Position numbers and translations under genes: made by a program. A stretch of 64,000 nucleotides of DNA. Origin: Amycolatopsis vastitatis (GTDB lineage: Bacteria; Actinomycetota; Actinomycetes; Mycobacteriales; Pseudonocardiaceae). Below the pieces are notes generated by a model. That model saw only the letters and a program-made list of their open reading frames with translations. It was not told the origin of the DNA and ran no database searches. Of this stretch, positions 1 to 8,548 are shown one piece after another; the stretch's first letter is position 1, and each line of letters starts with the position of its first letter. The stretch lies in the NCBI RefSeq assembly GCF_002234595.1, contig NZ_NMUL01000009.1, positions 1 through 64,000 on the forward strand, given 5' to 3'.

Positions 1-751
1 GTGCTGCGTACTGCTGTCGCGGTCATCACCGGCCGGAACCCTTCCACTGATCGGCCCCAGCACGCGTCACACCGCGGGCCACTGCCCGGAACCCCCTACC
101 TTGATCGGTCCCGGCCACCTGGCTTCACTGCCTACTGCGATCTATCCACACTGCAGGTACTGCTGATACTGCGGACTACCTGACTACTGCGTACTACCTT
201 GCTCCGCGGGCACTCGAACTCGCCCACGTCCTGCACTGCCTCACCGGGGCCGCTACCGCTGACTTCAACTTCACAACCCGGCCCCGGGTACTGCTCCGGT
301 CACCAGCCGAGACCTGTTCACTGATTGGCCCCGTCCTGCCTGACCCTTGTCTCACCTCGCGGGTAGTTACGTCCTCTCCCGCGCCTGCTAGACGTTGTCT
401 CTCTCGGTACGAGCAGAACTCTACACACACCCACCGCCGAATGTCTAACCCGGCCACCATAGATTTACTACGCGACCCGAACGGGGTACCCCACCTCACG
501 GAGTTCGCAGGTCAACCTTCGGCCCCCCGGACCCGACGCACTCACGCGGCCGAACTGCCGGGCCAGCACGCCCAGCACGACCCCACCGACAAGCCGCACC
601 AGCTCCCCACGACCCTGGCCAGCCGGATCTACAGCCGCCTCGGCGCTTGACCGCAGGCCGATCTCCACGCCGTCCGGCCCTGCCGCCGGCCGGCGCGGAG
701 CAGGTGAGGCGGGGTACCCGCCGCCGATGACGACCACCTCTGCCTATCCGG
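1..751. other. no confident gene; ACTGC-rich stretch
   Basis: I see no gene here that can be supported. Around 125-200 the pentamer ACTGC recurs about seven times in 80 bases, interleaved with ACTAC, and three diverged copies of CACTGATCGGCCCC lie near 45, 101 and 319, so the segment looks like decayed repeat sequence. A 69-codon frame at 441-650 (+) ends plausibly but has no ribosome binding site and no family I recognise. Confidence 0.5.
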
Positions 752-1174
752 TCACTGCGAGTGATGGAGGTAGGGCTCCAGCCGATCGGCCAGCGACCTG
801 CGGGTCCCGAGGGGCGCGGGGCCGGCACTCTCCTGGCCGGTGTGGTGTCCGGCGACGGCGTCGGCGACGAACCGCGCGACCGTGCCCGGGGGCGGCACGA
901 GGTCGCCGCCGCCTTGGCGCGCGATGACGACCGGGTCGTCGGCGGGGTCGGTTTCCACCGCGAGCGACCAGCCCCGCTGTTCGCTCCACACCAGCATGAC
1001 GTCGTGGTCGGGCCGGTCGAGCCATCGCCGGGGCAGGCCGAGGTAGGCGGTGGCCGTGTCGCTGATCTCCACCGTCGTGCTCTCGACCGGGACACCGACC
1101 GCGGCCGCGACCGCCCGCACGTACTCGGCCAGGCCTCGCTCGAGGGTTCGGGCGTCGGGTTCCGGGTGCTCCAT
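752..1174 (-). CDS. DUF6292 family protein
   Basis: A 140-residue soluble protein that I match to the actinobacterial DUF6292 family by its overall pattern: an N-terminal helix (LAEYVRAVAAAVGVP), a beta-rich centre with YLGLPRRWLDRPDHDVMLVW, and a proline turn (VPPPGTVARFVAD). The function of the family is unknown. The ATG at 1174 is chosen because it gives the family's compact length; the frame stays open upstream, but that extension is arginine-rich and does not look coded. The gene points away from the DUF5994 gene to its right. There is no signal peptide or membrane segment. The family call is from memory of the pattern, not a search. Confidence 0.75.
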   Translation of the reverse strand: MEHPEPDARTLERGLAEYVRAVAAAVGVPVESTTVEISDTATAYLGLPRRWLDRPDHDVMLVWSEQRGWSLAVETDPADDPVVIARQGGGDLVPPPGTVARFVADAVAGHHTGQESAGPAPLGTRRSLADRLEPYLHHSQ

Positions 1175-1637
1175 GCCCGCCACGCTAGAGGGCCGCCGAT
1201 CGGCGTGCCGGACGGCCCGTGCCGTCGTCGGCATGAGCTGAGGCTGGTGGATGGGCAAGCACAGCCGGCGCCGCGCCAATCCCAACCACGATCCCGGCAT
1301 CGACATCCCGCAGCTCGCCCGCCGCCGCGCAGGCCTCTCCCTCGGCAAGCAGCGCCACGCACGATCGAGCAGCCGCGTCAGGGCGTCGGTGCACTCACCG
1401 GGGTCACGCAGGGCAGGCGGTCCGGCACTGCGTGTCGATGCGCGGCTGAAGTCGCGTCGTCGCCGTTGAGCACCACCGACCCGGTGGCCCTCGCCGGATT
1501 TCACCCTTCGCGCACTCAGTGCAGTCGTCGTGTACTGTCGGTGGTGTCCGAGAGCATTTCGTGCGTGAGTGATCGAACCTACGCCGTCCTCGGCCCCAGT
1601 CCGGCCAGCCTCAACCGCCGGAGACGGGAGCACCGAC

Positions 1638-2123
1638 ATGACGTCGGGCCCGAACACCACCTCCTCCACGCAGCCGGTCACCGAACCACGTCTGCGGTTG
1701 AAGCCGGCGGCACCCGCCACCGGACACGTCGACGGTGCGTGGTGGCCCCGGACCCGCGACCTGGCCGCCGAACTGCCCGCGCTGCTCGCGGCACTGGCCG
1801 CTCGGCTGGGACGCATCGACCGGGTCACCTACCACCTCGGCGATTGGCCGGATCCTCCCCGGCGCGTCACCTTCGATGACAGCGTCGTCCGGCTCGAGGG
1901 ATTCCGGTCGCAGGCCTCCGGCAGCTTGACGGTGATCGGCTGGAACCGGCACCGGACGACCCTGCTGGTCGTTCCGCCGGAAACCAGTGCCGACGTCGCA
2001 CAGCACACTCTCACGACCGCCGCGGACCCGGGCAACACCGACGACAGCGCACAGCCGCTCGCTGCCCCCGGTGCCGCCGCCGAGCGCGAGCAGACCACCC
2101 GCGGCGTACCACTGCGGTCCTGA
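1638..2123 (+). CDS. DUF5994 family protein
   Basis: A 161-residue protein of the actinobacterial DUF5994 family. The diagnostic stretch is RLRLKP followed by GHVDGAWWPRTRDLAAELP near residues 19-46, then GWNRHRTTLLVVPP in the second half. No enzymatic motif is visible and the family has no established role. The ATG at 1638 is preferred because GGGAG lies about 10 bases upstream and an in-frame start 23 codons earlier adds only low-complexity sequence. The Ala/Glu-rich C-terminal tail is probably disordered. It is divergent from the DUF6292 gene; the two families occur together in many actinomycete genomes, but nothing here shows a shared function. Confidence 0.8.
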   Translation: MTSGPNTTSSTQPVTEPRLRLKPAAPATGHVDGAWWPRTRDLAAELPALLAALAARLGRIDRVTYHLGDWPDPPRRVTFDDSVVRLEGFRSQASGSLTVIGWNRHRTTLLVVPPETSADVAQHTLTTAADPGNTDDSAQPLAAPGAAAEREQTTRGVPLRS

Positions 2124-2718
2124 ACCACGCCGCCCACCGGCGGCATCCACGAGAGGATTACCCCGATCAGTATTTCCACATTGGACAGTTCGATGTTCAG
2201 CCACCCCATCGCCGAGCAACCCCGGCCCGGAGCGCTCACGGCGTCCCAGGACTACCGGTACGGGAGCCTGTTCCTCCAGCCGGTGTACACCCCGGCACCG
2301 TCAACCGACGGCGCGAACGAACCCGGCCCGCAACGGCGGCCCGGCGCGGCGAGCACGTGGGCACACGACCCGTCCGGACGCCGCGCCCACCGGTGATACA
2401 GGGCGTTGTACCGGCAGGCTGGGCGTGGGTTTCCGCCATCATCACAGCGAAGGTGAGCGCGAACTCGAGGTCGAGAATTCGTGCGAGATTTCCCATCCGC
2501 TCGGGCGTAACGCGTTTGTCCCATGCACCAGTCATCGAGGAAGGCGGCGTCGCCGGAACGGGGACCGGCGGCACGGCCGGAGTCACGTGCGCGACGTGTC
2601 CGCATGCCCAGGACTCGCATGATTCGATCGCACGCCGTTACTGCACTGCCACCGTGGCGGGTGGGTTCAACCGCCGATGCGTCTGCGTCGGCGGCACGAC
2701 GAACCTGTGAAGGAAATC
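2124..2718. other. intergenic, weak coding signals only
   Basis: No confident gene. A 71-codon frame at 2181-2396 (+) and a minus-strand frame starting at about 2535 (MTGAWDKRVTPERMGN) both look partly protein-like, but neither has a ribosome binding site or a recognisable family. The minus-strand frame becomes arginine-rich after about 45 codons. They may be small lineage-specific genes or remnants. Confidence 0.35.
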
Positions 2719-2877
2719 ATGACTACGGATGTCGCGTTTGTGTCGCGGTACGATCTGCGGGTCAAACTGGTGCGAGATGTTCTGAAACAGAACACGAAAT
2801 TGTCCGACAGTGCCGGCCAGGCACTGGCTGTGCAACTACTCCACACCATGGACTCGATCCTCGAACGAATGCGGTGA
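2719..2877 (+). CDS. small protein, DUF6307-like
   Basis: A 52-residue protein with a short polar N-terminus, the segment SRYDLRVKLVRDVLKQNTKL, and a helical C-terminus (GQALAVQLLHTMDSILERM). This pattern resembles the small actinobacterial DUF6307 family, whose function is unknown. The ATG at 2719 is chosen because AGGAA precedes it closely; the frame extends 14 codons upstream without support. Its base composition is somewhat less GC-rich than its neighbours. The family name is recalled, not searched, so the gene call is firmer than the family call. Confidence 0.6.
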   Translation: MTTDVAFVSRYDLRVKLVRDVLKQNTKLSDSAGQALAVQLLHTMDSILERMR

Positions 2878-3876
2878 ACAAGCGCTGGGGCCCCCGGCCT
2901 CTCCGTGTCGGGCGCTCCAGCCGGCCGGATTAGCGCTGCGCGCATCACCGTCGCGCAGTCCGGCTTGGCAACGGGCGCTGTCATCCGCGCCTGCGATGCC
3001 GGCGCCGGGCCATTCGTCTCCGATACCGGCGCCCTCACCCGAGGACCGGGCGGCGTCGTGCGATGTCTGCCGGGCCGGGTTCGTCCGGCCGGGTGGTCAG
3101 GCTGCGTACGCCGGAACTGAAGACGGTGGGCAAGCAAGCGCCAGGAGACGGCGGCTGCGGATCAGCGTGCCACTGCGCTGGTGCGCGGTGGCGGGGTCAA
3201 TAGTGAAGTTGAAGCCCCCAGACCTCGGCGATCGTGGTTTCCGCGGCGCGGGCCGTCCGGCTCGGCGCCCGAACCGGACGACGAGGTGGCACGCGTGGCA
3301 AGGGCCTGTTGGGAACGGGGCCGGGTTCTCGTCGCATTCGGCACGCCTTGGCAACGGCGAGGGCATCGGGTCGAAGTGAGCCCAACTGTTGCTGGGGGTG
3401 GCCGCCGCAGTGATGTTCGTCCTGGCCTGCCTGGTGGTCGCCGGCGGTCTCACGGCCCCGGCACAGCGTCCCGCCCGGTCGCGCCGTCGCGTCGGCGGGC
3501 TCCGCGCATCCGTCCTACCTGATCAACGTGCACATCCTGGGCTCAGTCGCGTTTCGGGTCGCTGCGCCACCGGATGGTCCCGAAATCGGGACCATCCGGT
3601 GGCGCTGAGGCCCCGGTCGGTTGCTCGATGGACTCGCCACGCTTGTCGTGATCGCTGGTGCCGAATGGTCCCTCACGTGGTGACCAACGGCCCTCGTGCA
3701 CTCGGGGCGGCGCGGCGATGCTGGAGCGGGCCTACCGGACAGGAGTTGCCGCACCGCCGCGCCGGTGCCGATCGCGGGCCGTGGCGCTGGGCTTCGTTGA
3801 GGATGTGAATCCACAGTGGAGTGCCGGGTTCAGGCTGACACAGGCGTGGTGACGGCACGGCTGCGAGCATGGTGCC
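2878..3876. other. about 1 kb without a supportable gene
   Basis: No intact gene is visible. A hydrophobic stretch encoded near 3395-3450 (+), reading GVAAAVMFVLACLVVAGG, could be a membrane-segment remnant, but the frame then becomes arginine/proline-rich and lacks coding character. The only strong structure is the 20-base-pair hairpin at 3564-3605, listed separately. Confidence 0.5.
3564..3605. terminator. perfect 20-bp hairpin, orphan terminator-like
   Basis: Arms 3564-3583 and 3586-3605 are exact reverse complements of 20 bases separated by only two A residues. There is no T tract. No intact gene ends next to it on either strand, so it may be the terminator of a decayed gene, or a selfish or regulatory hairpin. 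Confidence 0.6.
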
Positions 3877-4743
3877 ATGATGAGCCGGGTGAGCTTTGAA
3901 GAAGCCTGCGCGAGGGTGCGGGAGCTGTGCGTCGAGCAGCTGGGCGAGCATGTCGGCACACAGGTCGCGGCACTGGCGAAACCCGGGTTCGGCTTGCGTC
4001 CGGTGAAGCCGGGCATCACCGCGGCCGGCATCGGCAGGTGGGGCGGTTCGGCGTTGCTGAATCCCGGCACGCCGTGGCCCGAGCACGACGGCGTTCCGCT
4101 CAGCCTGTTCGCCGTCCTGGACGTCGATGCGCTCGGCTCCTGGCTCGGCGACGAGCGCCCACCCGACGGGCTGCTGAACATCTTCCTCTTCGATCCGGAC
4201 ATCAAGCGCGGACACGTGCTCGAGGGCTCGCCCCTCCTGGACTTGGACGACCCGCGATGCTGCCGGATCATCCCGGCGGACCCGGCACTGGCGATCGAGC
4301 AGGCAGCACCCGCACCGGCATCGATCCACGCCCCGGAGCCGTTCTACGCGGTACCCGTCGTGACATTGCCCTCAATGCGCGGAGTCTCCTACGACCCGAT
4401 CCTCGACACGGTGGACTACGGCGGAGAAACGGAAGATTCCCTCTACTACCGGTCGGCGCCGGGCTGGCTGGCTTCGGACCGCCTCGGCGACGCCTGGCTC
4501 GAGTTCTGTGAGCGTGAGCAGGGCCTGTACAAGTACGAGGATGTCTTTTTCTCGCCCGACCAGGCGTTCGGCTGGCCGCACCTGGAGAACAGCTTCACCC
4601 AGCTGAAGGAGCCGTACCGCCATCTCATCACTATCGGGCACCACGACCTCGGCGACGGCGGCTACGTGCACTTCATCCTGCCGCCGAAGGCGTTCCGCGT
4701 CGGGGACTACGAGCAGGCAGTCGCTTTGTTCGAGGGTTTCTAG
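3877..4743 (+). CDS. DUF1963 (YwqG-like) protein
   Basis: A 288-residue soluble protein of the DUF1963/YwqG family. Supporting segments are GGSALLNPGTPWPEHDG (about residues 53-69), the strand pattern LLNIFLFDPD, a WLASDRLGDAWLEFCE-like middle region, FGWPHLENSF and the C-terminal GDGGYVHFILPPKAFRVGDY, all typical of this bacterial family. Its biochemical role is unknown. The ATG at 3877 is followed immediately by a second ATG at 3880, so the start could be one codon later. It stands alone; its 3' end abuts the truncated hydrolase fragment on the opposite strand. Confidence 0.85.
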   Translation: MMSRVSFEEACARVRELCVEQLGEHVGTQVAALAKPGFGLRPVKPGITAAGIGRWGGSALLNPGTPWPEHDGVPLSLFAVLDVDALGSWLGDERPPDGLLNIFLFDPDIKRGHVLEGSPLLDLDDPRCCRIIPADPALAIEQAAPAPASIHAPEPFYAVPVVTLPSMRGVSYDPILDTVDYGGETEDSLYYRSAPGWLASDRLGDAWLEFCEREQGLYKYEDVFFSPDQAFGWPHLENSFTQLKEPYRHLITIGHHDLGDGGYVHFILPPKAFRVGDYEQAVALFEGF

Positions 4744-4888
4744 GCAGCAGCTCGATCAGCTCGTACAGGTCGGTTTGCGCCGTGAGGAGCCCAGGGCACA
4801 GGACCAGCGGCTGTCCCCGGCCACCGCGGGTGACCGAGATCTTGACGCCGTTGCGGTGGACTTCGAACCGACCGGCTTTCGTAGTCAT
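4673..4888 (-). pseudogene. N-terminal fragment of alpha/beta hydrolase
   Basis: From the ATG at 4888 the translation begins MTTKAGRFEVHRNGVKI and continues with LVLCPGLLTAQTDLYELIEL, the start of an alpha/beta-fold hydrolase (core strand and oxyanion-loop region). At about 4745 the homology stops abruptly where the 3' end of the DUF1963 gene begins; the remaining codons to 4673 are antisense to that gene. The GxSxG nucleophile, Asp and His are all missing, so the product cannot be a functional hydrolase. The promoter side is well preserved, with a MerR-type dyad at 4899-4935 just upstream of the start. A deletion probably fused the two loci. Confidence 0.65.
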
Positions 4889-4898
4889 GGCAACCATG

Positions 4899-4935
4899 CT
4901 GAGGGGTTGACCTTACGTCAGGGTCAACCCCTCAG
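4899..4935. promoter_or_regulatory. MerR-type operator dyad
   Basis: Arms CTGAGGGGTTGACC (4899-4912) and its exact reverse complement (4922-4935) are 14 bases each with a 9-base spacer. The centre, TTGACC-TTACGTCA-GGGTCAA, looks like a MerR-family box in which TTGACC is also a -35 element. It lies directly upstream of the truncated hydrolase start at 4888. No MerR gene remains beside it, and nothing recognisable is coded between 4936 and 5163. Confidence 0.65.
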
Positions 4936-5163
4936 TGGCTCGGCCCAGCCGGGTGGTGGCGGCCTGCCGCGGGTCTTCGCAGAAGCAGCGGTTACGCCTT
5001 CTCGCATGCGTTCGAGCGCCAGTTCGGCGTCGCGTCGGGCGGTTTCCGGGCCGACTGGTGACGGCAGACCGCCGTACCCGGGCGGACGCCAGGAGGGCCG
5101 CCGAACCGGCACTCGGCGGGGTGAACGCCGGTCCTGGGACACCGGGCTGACAAACTCGGGGCC

Positions 5164-6009
5164 GTGATCCTCGGATATGTCCTCGCCGTGCTGGCCGCGG
5201 TCGCCTCGGGCAGCGGCTCCATCCTGGAGTCGGCCGGGGTCCGGCGGGCCGGCGCCTTCGGCGGCTCGCCGCAGGACCTGGTCGCGCTGCGCCGGCAGCC
5301 GCTCTACTTCCTCGGGCTGGGGGTGGATCTGCTCGGGTTCGTCTTCGCCGCGGCCGCACTGCACCGCCTGCCCCTGTTCCTGGTCCAGTCGGTGCTCGCG
5401 TTCAGCGTCGGCGTGACCGCGACGATCTCCGCGATCCTCGGCGTCCGGCTGGCCGGTGCCGGGTGGGCCGCGCTGGGGGTCGGTGCGACCGGCCTGGTCC
5501 TGCTCGGCCTGTCCGCGGATCCGGGCCCGGCGCGCCTGTTACCGCCCGGGTGGAAGCTGCTGCTGGTGGGCGTGGCGGTGGTGATCGCGGCGATCGCGTT
5601 CACCGCCCAGCGCAGCACCGGCCGCTGGTCGCCGATCGTGCTCGGGTTCTGCGCCGGGCTGGGGTTCAGCACCGTCGGGATCTCGGCACGGACGCTCGAC
5701 GCGTCCGGGCCGGCCTGGCGCCTCGTCGCGGAGCCGGCGCTCTGGGCGATGATCGCCAACGGGCTCGTCGCGGCGGCCGCGTTCGCGATGGCCCTGCAAC
5801 GCGGCCGGGCGACCGCGGTCACCGCCATCATGTTCACCACCAACACGGCGGTGTCCTCGCTCATCGGACTGGTGGTGCTGGACGACCGCGTCCGCGCCGG
5901 CTTCACCGCCGCGGCCGCCGCGGGCTTCGTCCTCGCCATCGCCGGGGCGATCGGTACCGCGCACTACGCGACCGCCCATCAAACCGAGCCCAGTACGTCC
6001 GCCGCGTGA
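5164..6009 (+). CDS. DMT/EamA-like membrane permease
   Basis: A 281-residue integral membrane protein with about nine to ten hydrophobic helices and little soluble sequence. It begins LGYVLAVLAAVASGSGSILE, a pattern of actinobacterial drug/metabolite-transporter (DMT, EamA-like or NIPA-like) proteins in which the fold is two five-helix repeats. The substrate cannot be predicted. The GTG at 5164 is the only start that retains the first helix. The final residues are polar, ending in STSAA. It has no operon partner: 260 bases separate it from the upstream dyad and the next gene on the same strand is over 500 bases away. Confidence 0.75.
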   Translation: MILGYVLAVLAAVASGSGSILESAGVRRAGAFGGSPQDLVALRRQPLYFLGLGVDLLGFVFAAAALHRLPLFLVQSVLAFSVGVTATISAILGVRLAGAGWAALGVGATGLVLLGLSADPGPARLLPPGWKLLLVGVAVVIAAIAFTAQRSTGRWSPIVLGFCAGLGFSTVGISARTLDASGPAWRLVAEPALWAMIANGLVAAAAFAMALQRGRATAVTAIMFTTNTAVSSLIGLVVLDDRVRAGFTAAAAAGFVLAIAGAIGTAHYATAHQTEPSTSAA

Positions 6010-6535
6010 GCGAAGCCGGCGGACGCCGAACCTTTCAGCCGGAATTCCACGGCATTCGAGGCTGCGCAATCGCGCCCGGCAAGAGGCGATATGGCGCGGC
6101 TTCGCCGGCTGAGCCGCACGCTCGGCGGCAGAAGAGGACATTTTGGAGTGCCGTAGGGGCCGTCCATGGCTTGGGCTGCGGCGCTCGGCAAGTTCGAGCT
6201 GCTCGGGCAGAATTCACCGGTCACCTGAGGATCGCCGAACAGCCAACCGACTGCTCCGCGTCCGCGAGGATCTCCATGAGCTCGGTGAACACCGGGAACC
6301 GCATGCGCCCCGGCGATCGGACTACGGCGTTGGTGCCGCGGCCGGCGAAGGTCAGAAGGTCGTCGTCGGCGGCACGGTCACCGTCCAGCTGGACATCCAG
6401 GCCACGCTCGAATCCCGTCTCTGACAACTGGTGCTCGGCATGGCAGTGCGTTCGTCGGTGCTCGAAGATCGGCAGAAAGAGGGCGGATGGCTTATTCGGT
6501 CTCCGGACGTGCTCGGGGCGGCTAGCATCTGCCGC
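6010..6535. other. intergenic with gene remnant
   Basis: Apart from the minus-strand remnant at 6221-6460 I see no gene. Positions 6010-6220 show no consistent codon bias in any frame. The 75 bases before 6536 must hold the DUF6348 promoter, but no clear -35/-10 pair is visible. Confidence 0.4.
6221..6460 (-). pseudogene. C-terminal remnant of an unrecognised protein
   Basis: On the minus strand the frame ending at 6221 reads as convincing protein sequence: GLDVQLDGDRAADDDLLTF near 6340-6400 and then RMRFPVFTELMEILADAEQ. Codon choice is strongly GC3-biased, unlike the other frames. There is no start codon or upstream domain, because the frame runs into sequence upstream of the DUF6348 gene. 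It is most likely the 3' end of a deleted gene. The family is not recognised. Confidence 0.45.
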
Positions 6536-7303
6536 ATGTTCGGGAAACGAGGCCGTCGGGGTGACGTCGGAGCAGGCGCGAAGCGCCTGCCGGATCTGGA
6601 GTTCCTCGCCCTGGTGCGAGCCAGCCTCGAGGCGTGTGCACCCGGCGTGACAAGTGGCGCCGAACTCAAGGCCAATGCACTGATCAGCCCTCGGGGTTGG
6701 GCGGTGGGCGTAACACCCCCACAGCATGGCGGCAACCATCACTATGACCTCGTCGCGCTGCCCGACATCACCATCCAACCCGACGTGCCGTGTTTCCTCG
6801 ACTGTGCCATGGCCTACTCCGGAAATCCCGGGCACGCGGCCGACGCGTGGACGCAGACGGCGGGCGCGTGCCTGCTGGAGCTGCTCGATCGGCGCGGGCG
6901 TTTCGCCGAACACGTCGGACCCGGCCAAACCCGCGGCGTTTCGGGCTGGCACACGATCACCTCCGGCGCGGTTGCCTTCGGCCTCGATGCCGACGAGAAC
7001 CGGCGCCTGCAGTTCACGCTGCTGGAGGCGAACGTGCTGCCCAGCATCGCCGCCACGTTCAGCGCCGACCTGGAATCACCGTTCTTCAACGGCGTAAAGG
7101 TCTTCTACGGCGGGCAGCCCGGGGCGATGCAGGCCGAGATCCGGGTCAACGGAGAACGACACGACGCCGCATCAGCCGCCATGGCAGCGCTGAACCTGCC
7201 TGAGCCGACCACGTTCACCGCTGTCCGCTACTACGCGCTGCTGCTCCCGGTGCCGGCCGGTGGCGGGGAACCGGACTACCCGGCCACGTCCCTCGAACTC
7301 TAG
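6536..7303 (+). CDS. DUF6348 family protein
   Basis: A 255-residue soluble protein matching the actinobacterial DUF6348 family. Recognised segments are LISPRGWAVGVTPPQHGGNH (about residues 45-64), a HYDLVALPDITIQPDVPCF strand, a GWHTITSGAVAFGLD middle region, and a C-terminal FNGVKVFYGGQPGAMQAEI and TFTAVRYYALLLPV. The function is unknown. The ATG at 6536 is chosen because the conserved region starts about 20 residues after it; an upstream in-frame ATG adds 35 unlikely residues. It converges with the epimerase gene that ends at 7433. Confidence 0.75.
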   Translation: MFGKRGRRGDVGAGAKRLPDLEFLALVRASLEACAPGVTSGAELKANALISPRGWAVGVTPPQHGGNHHYDLVALPDITIQPDVPCFLDCAMAYSGNPGHAADAWTQTAGACLLELLDRRGRFAEHVGPGQTRGVSGWHTITSGAVAFGLDADENRRLQFTLLEANVLPSIAATFSADLESPFFNGVKVFYGGQPGAMQAEIRVNGERHDAASAAMAALNLPEPTTFTAVRYYALLLPVPAGGGEPDYPATSLEL

Positions 7304-7432
7304 GCGCGGCGGGACCACGACCCATGTCACCGGTGCCACGTGTGGTTGGGGTGGCCACCCGGACCTGGATCATCCCGGCTTCGGTCCCGAGTCGCCGCAG
7401 CTCGTCGCGGAACTGTCCGAGGAAGAACTTGG

Positions 7433-8380
7433 TCACATGTTCGACCGCTGCTCCCCGTCGGCGTGTTCCCCCTTGATCGCGCCGACCTGGTCGCGGATGG
7501 CGGTGTCGAGGTCGGTGGCGGTCAGTCCGAAGGTGTCCGCCGTTTCTGTCGCGTCCATATGGAATGGCGCGTACCACTGGTAGTCCATCTCGGCCATCTC
7601 GCGGGCGATGGGCACGACCAGCCCGGCCGTGCGCATCGCGAAGCGCGGCATCTGGATCAGTTTGATCGGCGGCCGGCCCGCGGCGATGGCGTAGCGTCGT
7701 GCGAGCTCGCGGATGGTGACGGCTGGTGGGGATGGCACGTGCCAGGCTCGGCCCCGTGCGCGTTCGTCCTGGACGAGCGTGACGAGGGTTTTGGCCATGT
7801 CGCCGTTGAAGGTGAAGGTGTGCGGCATGTCGAGGTGGCCGGTGATCCACGCGGCACGGCCCTTCTTCAAGGCCGGCTCGATGAGCAGGGAGTAGATGCC
7901 GTTGGCGTCCTTGCCGATGTAGTCGGAGCCGCGGACCTCAATGGTGCGGATGCCGGCGGTGAGGGCCTGTTCCCACATTCTTCTGCGCAGGCGGCCCTTG
8001 CGCCCGGTGGCGGCCATCGGAGTGTGCTCGTTCATCCGGCCGCCGGGCTGCGGTCCGTAGGCGTAGAGGCTGCCGGTGAGCGCCAGGACCGCGTCGTTGG
8101 CCTTCGCGGCGGCGATCACTGCGGTCTGCACGGGCGGCAACAAGCGCTCCCACATCGTGTACGAGGGCGGGTTCGCGCAGTGGTAGATCACCTTCGCGCC
8201 GTGGGACAGCTGGGTCATTCGTGAGGGGTCCGAGGCGTCCGCGGCGACCCGCTCGATCAGCGGGTGCGCGGGGCCGGAGCCGCTGCGCGTGACGATCCGG
8301 ACGCTGTCGCCGCGCTCGACCAGCAGGCGGGCGACGTTCGTGCCGATGGAGCCGGCGCCGATGATGACATGTTCGGCCAT
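7433..8380 (-). CDS. NAD(P)-dependent epimerase/NmrA-like reductase
   Basis: A 315-residue extended short-chain dehydrogenase. The Rossmann motif GAGSIGTNVARLLVERG is at residues 7-23, followed by the strand VIYHCANPP and the TGSLYAYGPQ segment, where SLYAYG carries the Ser/Tyr of the SDR active site; the downstream YxxxK lysine is not obvious, so it may be atypical. The likely role is NAD(P)-dependent reduction or epimerisation of a small metabolite. The ATG at 8380 has AAGGAG nine bases upstream; a longer frame to 8428 lacks this. It is divergent from a TetR gene across a 168-base region with two palindromes, so it is probably that regulator's target. Confidence 0.8.
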   Translation of the reverse strand: MAEHVIIGAGSIGTNVARLLVERGDSVRIVTRSGSGPAHPLIERVAADASDPSRMTQLSHGAKVIYHCANPPSYTMWERLLPPVQTAVIAAAKANDAVLALTGSLYAYGPQPGGRMNEHTPMAATGRKGRLRRRMWEQALTAGIRTIEVRGSDYIGKDANGIYSLLIEPALKKGRAAWITGHLDMPHTFTFNGDMAKTLVTLVQDERARGRAWHVPSPPAVTIRELARRYAIAAGRPPIKLIQMPRFAMRTAGLVVPIAREMAEMDYQWYAPFHMDATETADTFGLTATDLDTAIRDQVGAIKGEHADGEQRSNM

Positions 8381-8475
8381 GACGGGTTTTCTCCTTGAGA
8401 GCCTCGAGATCCGGTCGGTCGTCCACACCGGAGCCGGTGTAGGCCGGCACCTCGGCCGGCATTCCGGCGACTTCT

Positions 8476-8506
8476 TCTAACAGTGTTAGATTTCCTAACG
8501 TCGTTA
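8476..8506. promoter_or_regulatory. two TetR-type palindromes
   Basis: TCTAACAGTGTTAGA (8476-8490) is a perfect 15-base palindrome, and TAACGTCGTTA (8496-8506) is a perfect 11-base palindrome sharing the TAAC...GTTA core. Their centres are 18 bases apart, so two dimers could bind on nearly the same face. They lie between the divergent epimerase (start 8380) and TetR (start 8549) genes and are the likely operators for both. Confidence 0.75.
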
Positions 8507-8548
8507 ACTTAGCCGCGCCGAGATGTCGTCGTCAAGGGACGGCGGCTA

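Noticed and set aside
2236..2586. Minus-strand frame containing MTGAWDKRVTPERMGN
   Set aside because: The protein-like part is only about 45 codons, without a ribosome binding site or a known family; kept only as a comment on the region.
3389..3808. Possible membrane protein beginning LGVAAAVMFVLACLVVAGG
   Set aside because: After one hydrophobic stretch it becomes Arg/Pro-rich and crosses the 20-bp hairpin; no ribosome binding site.
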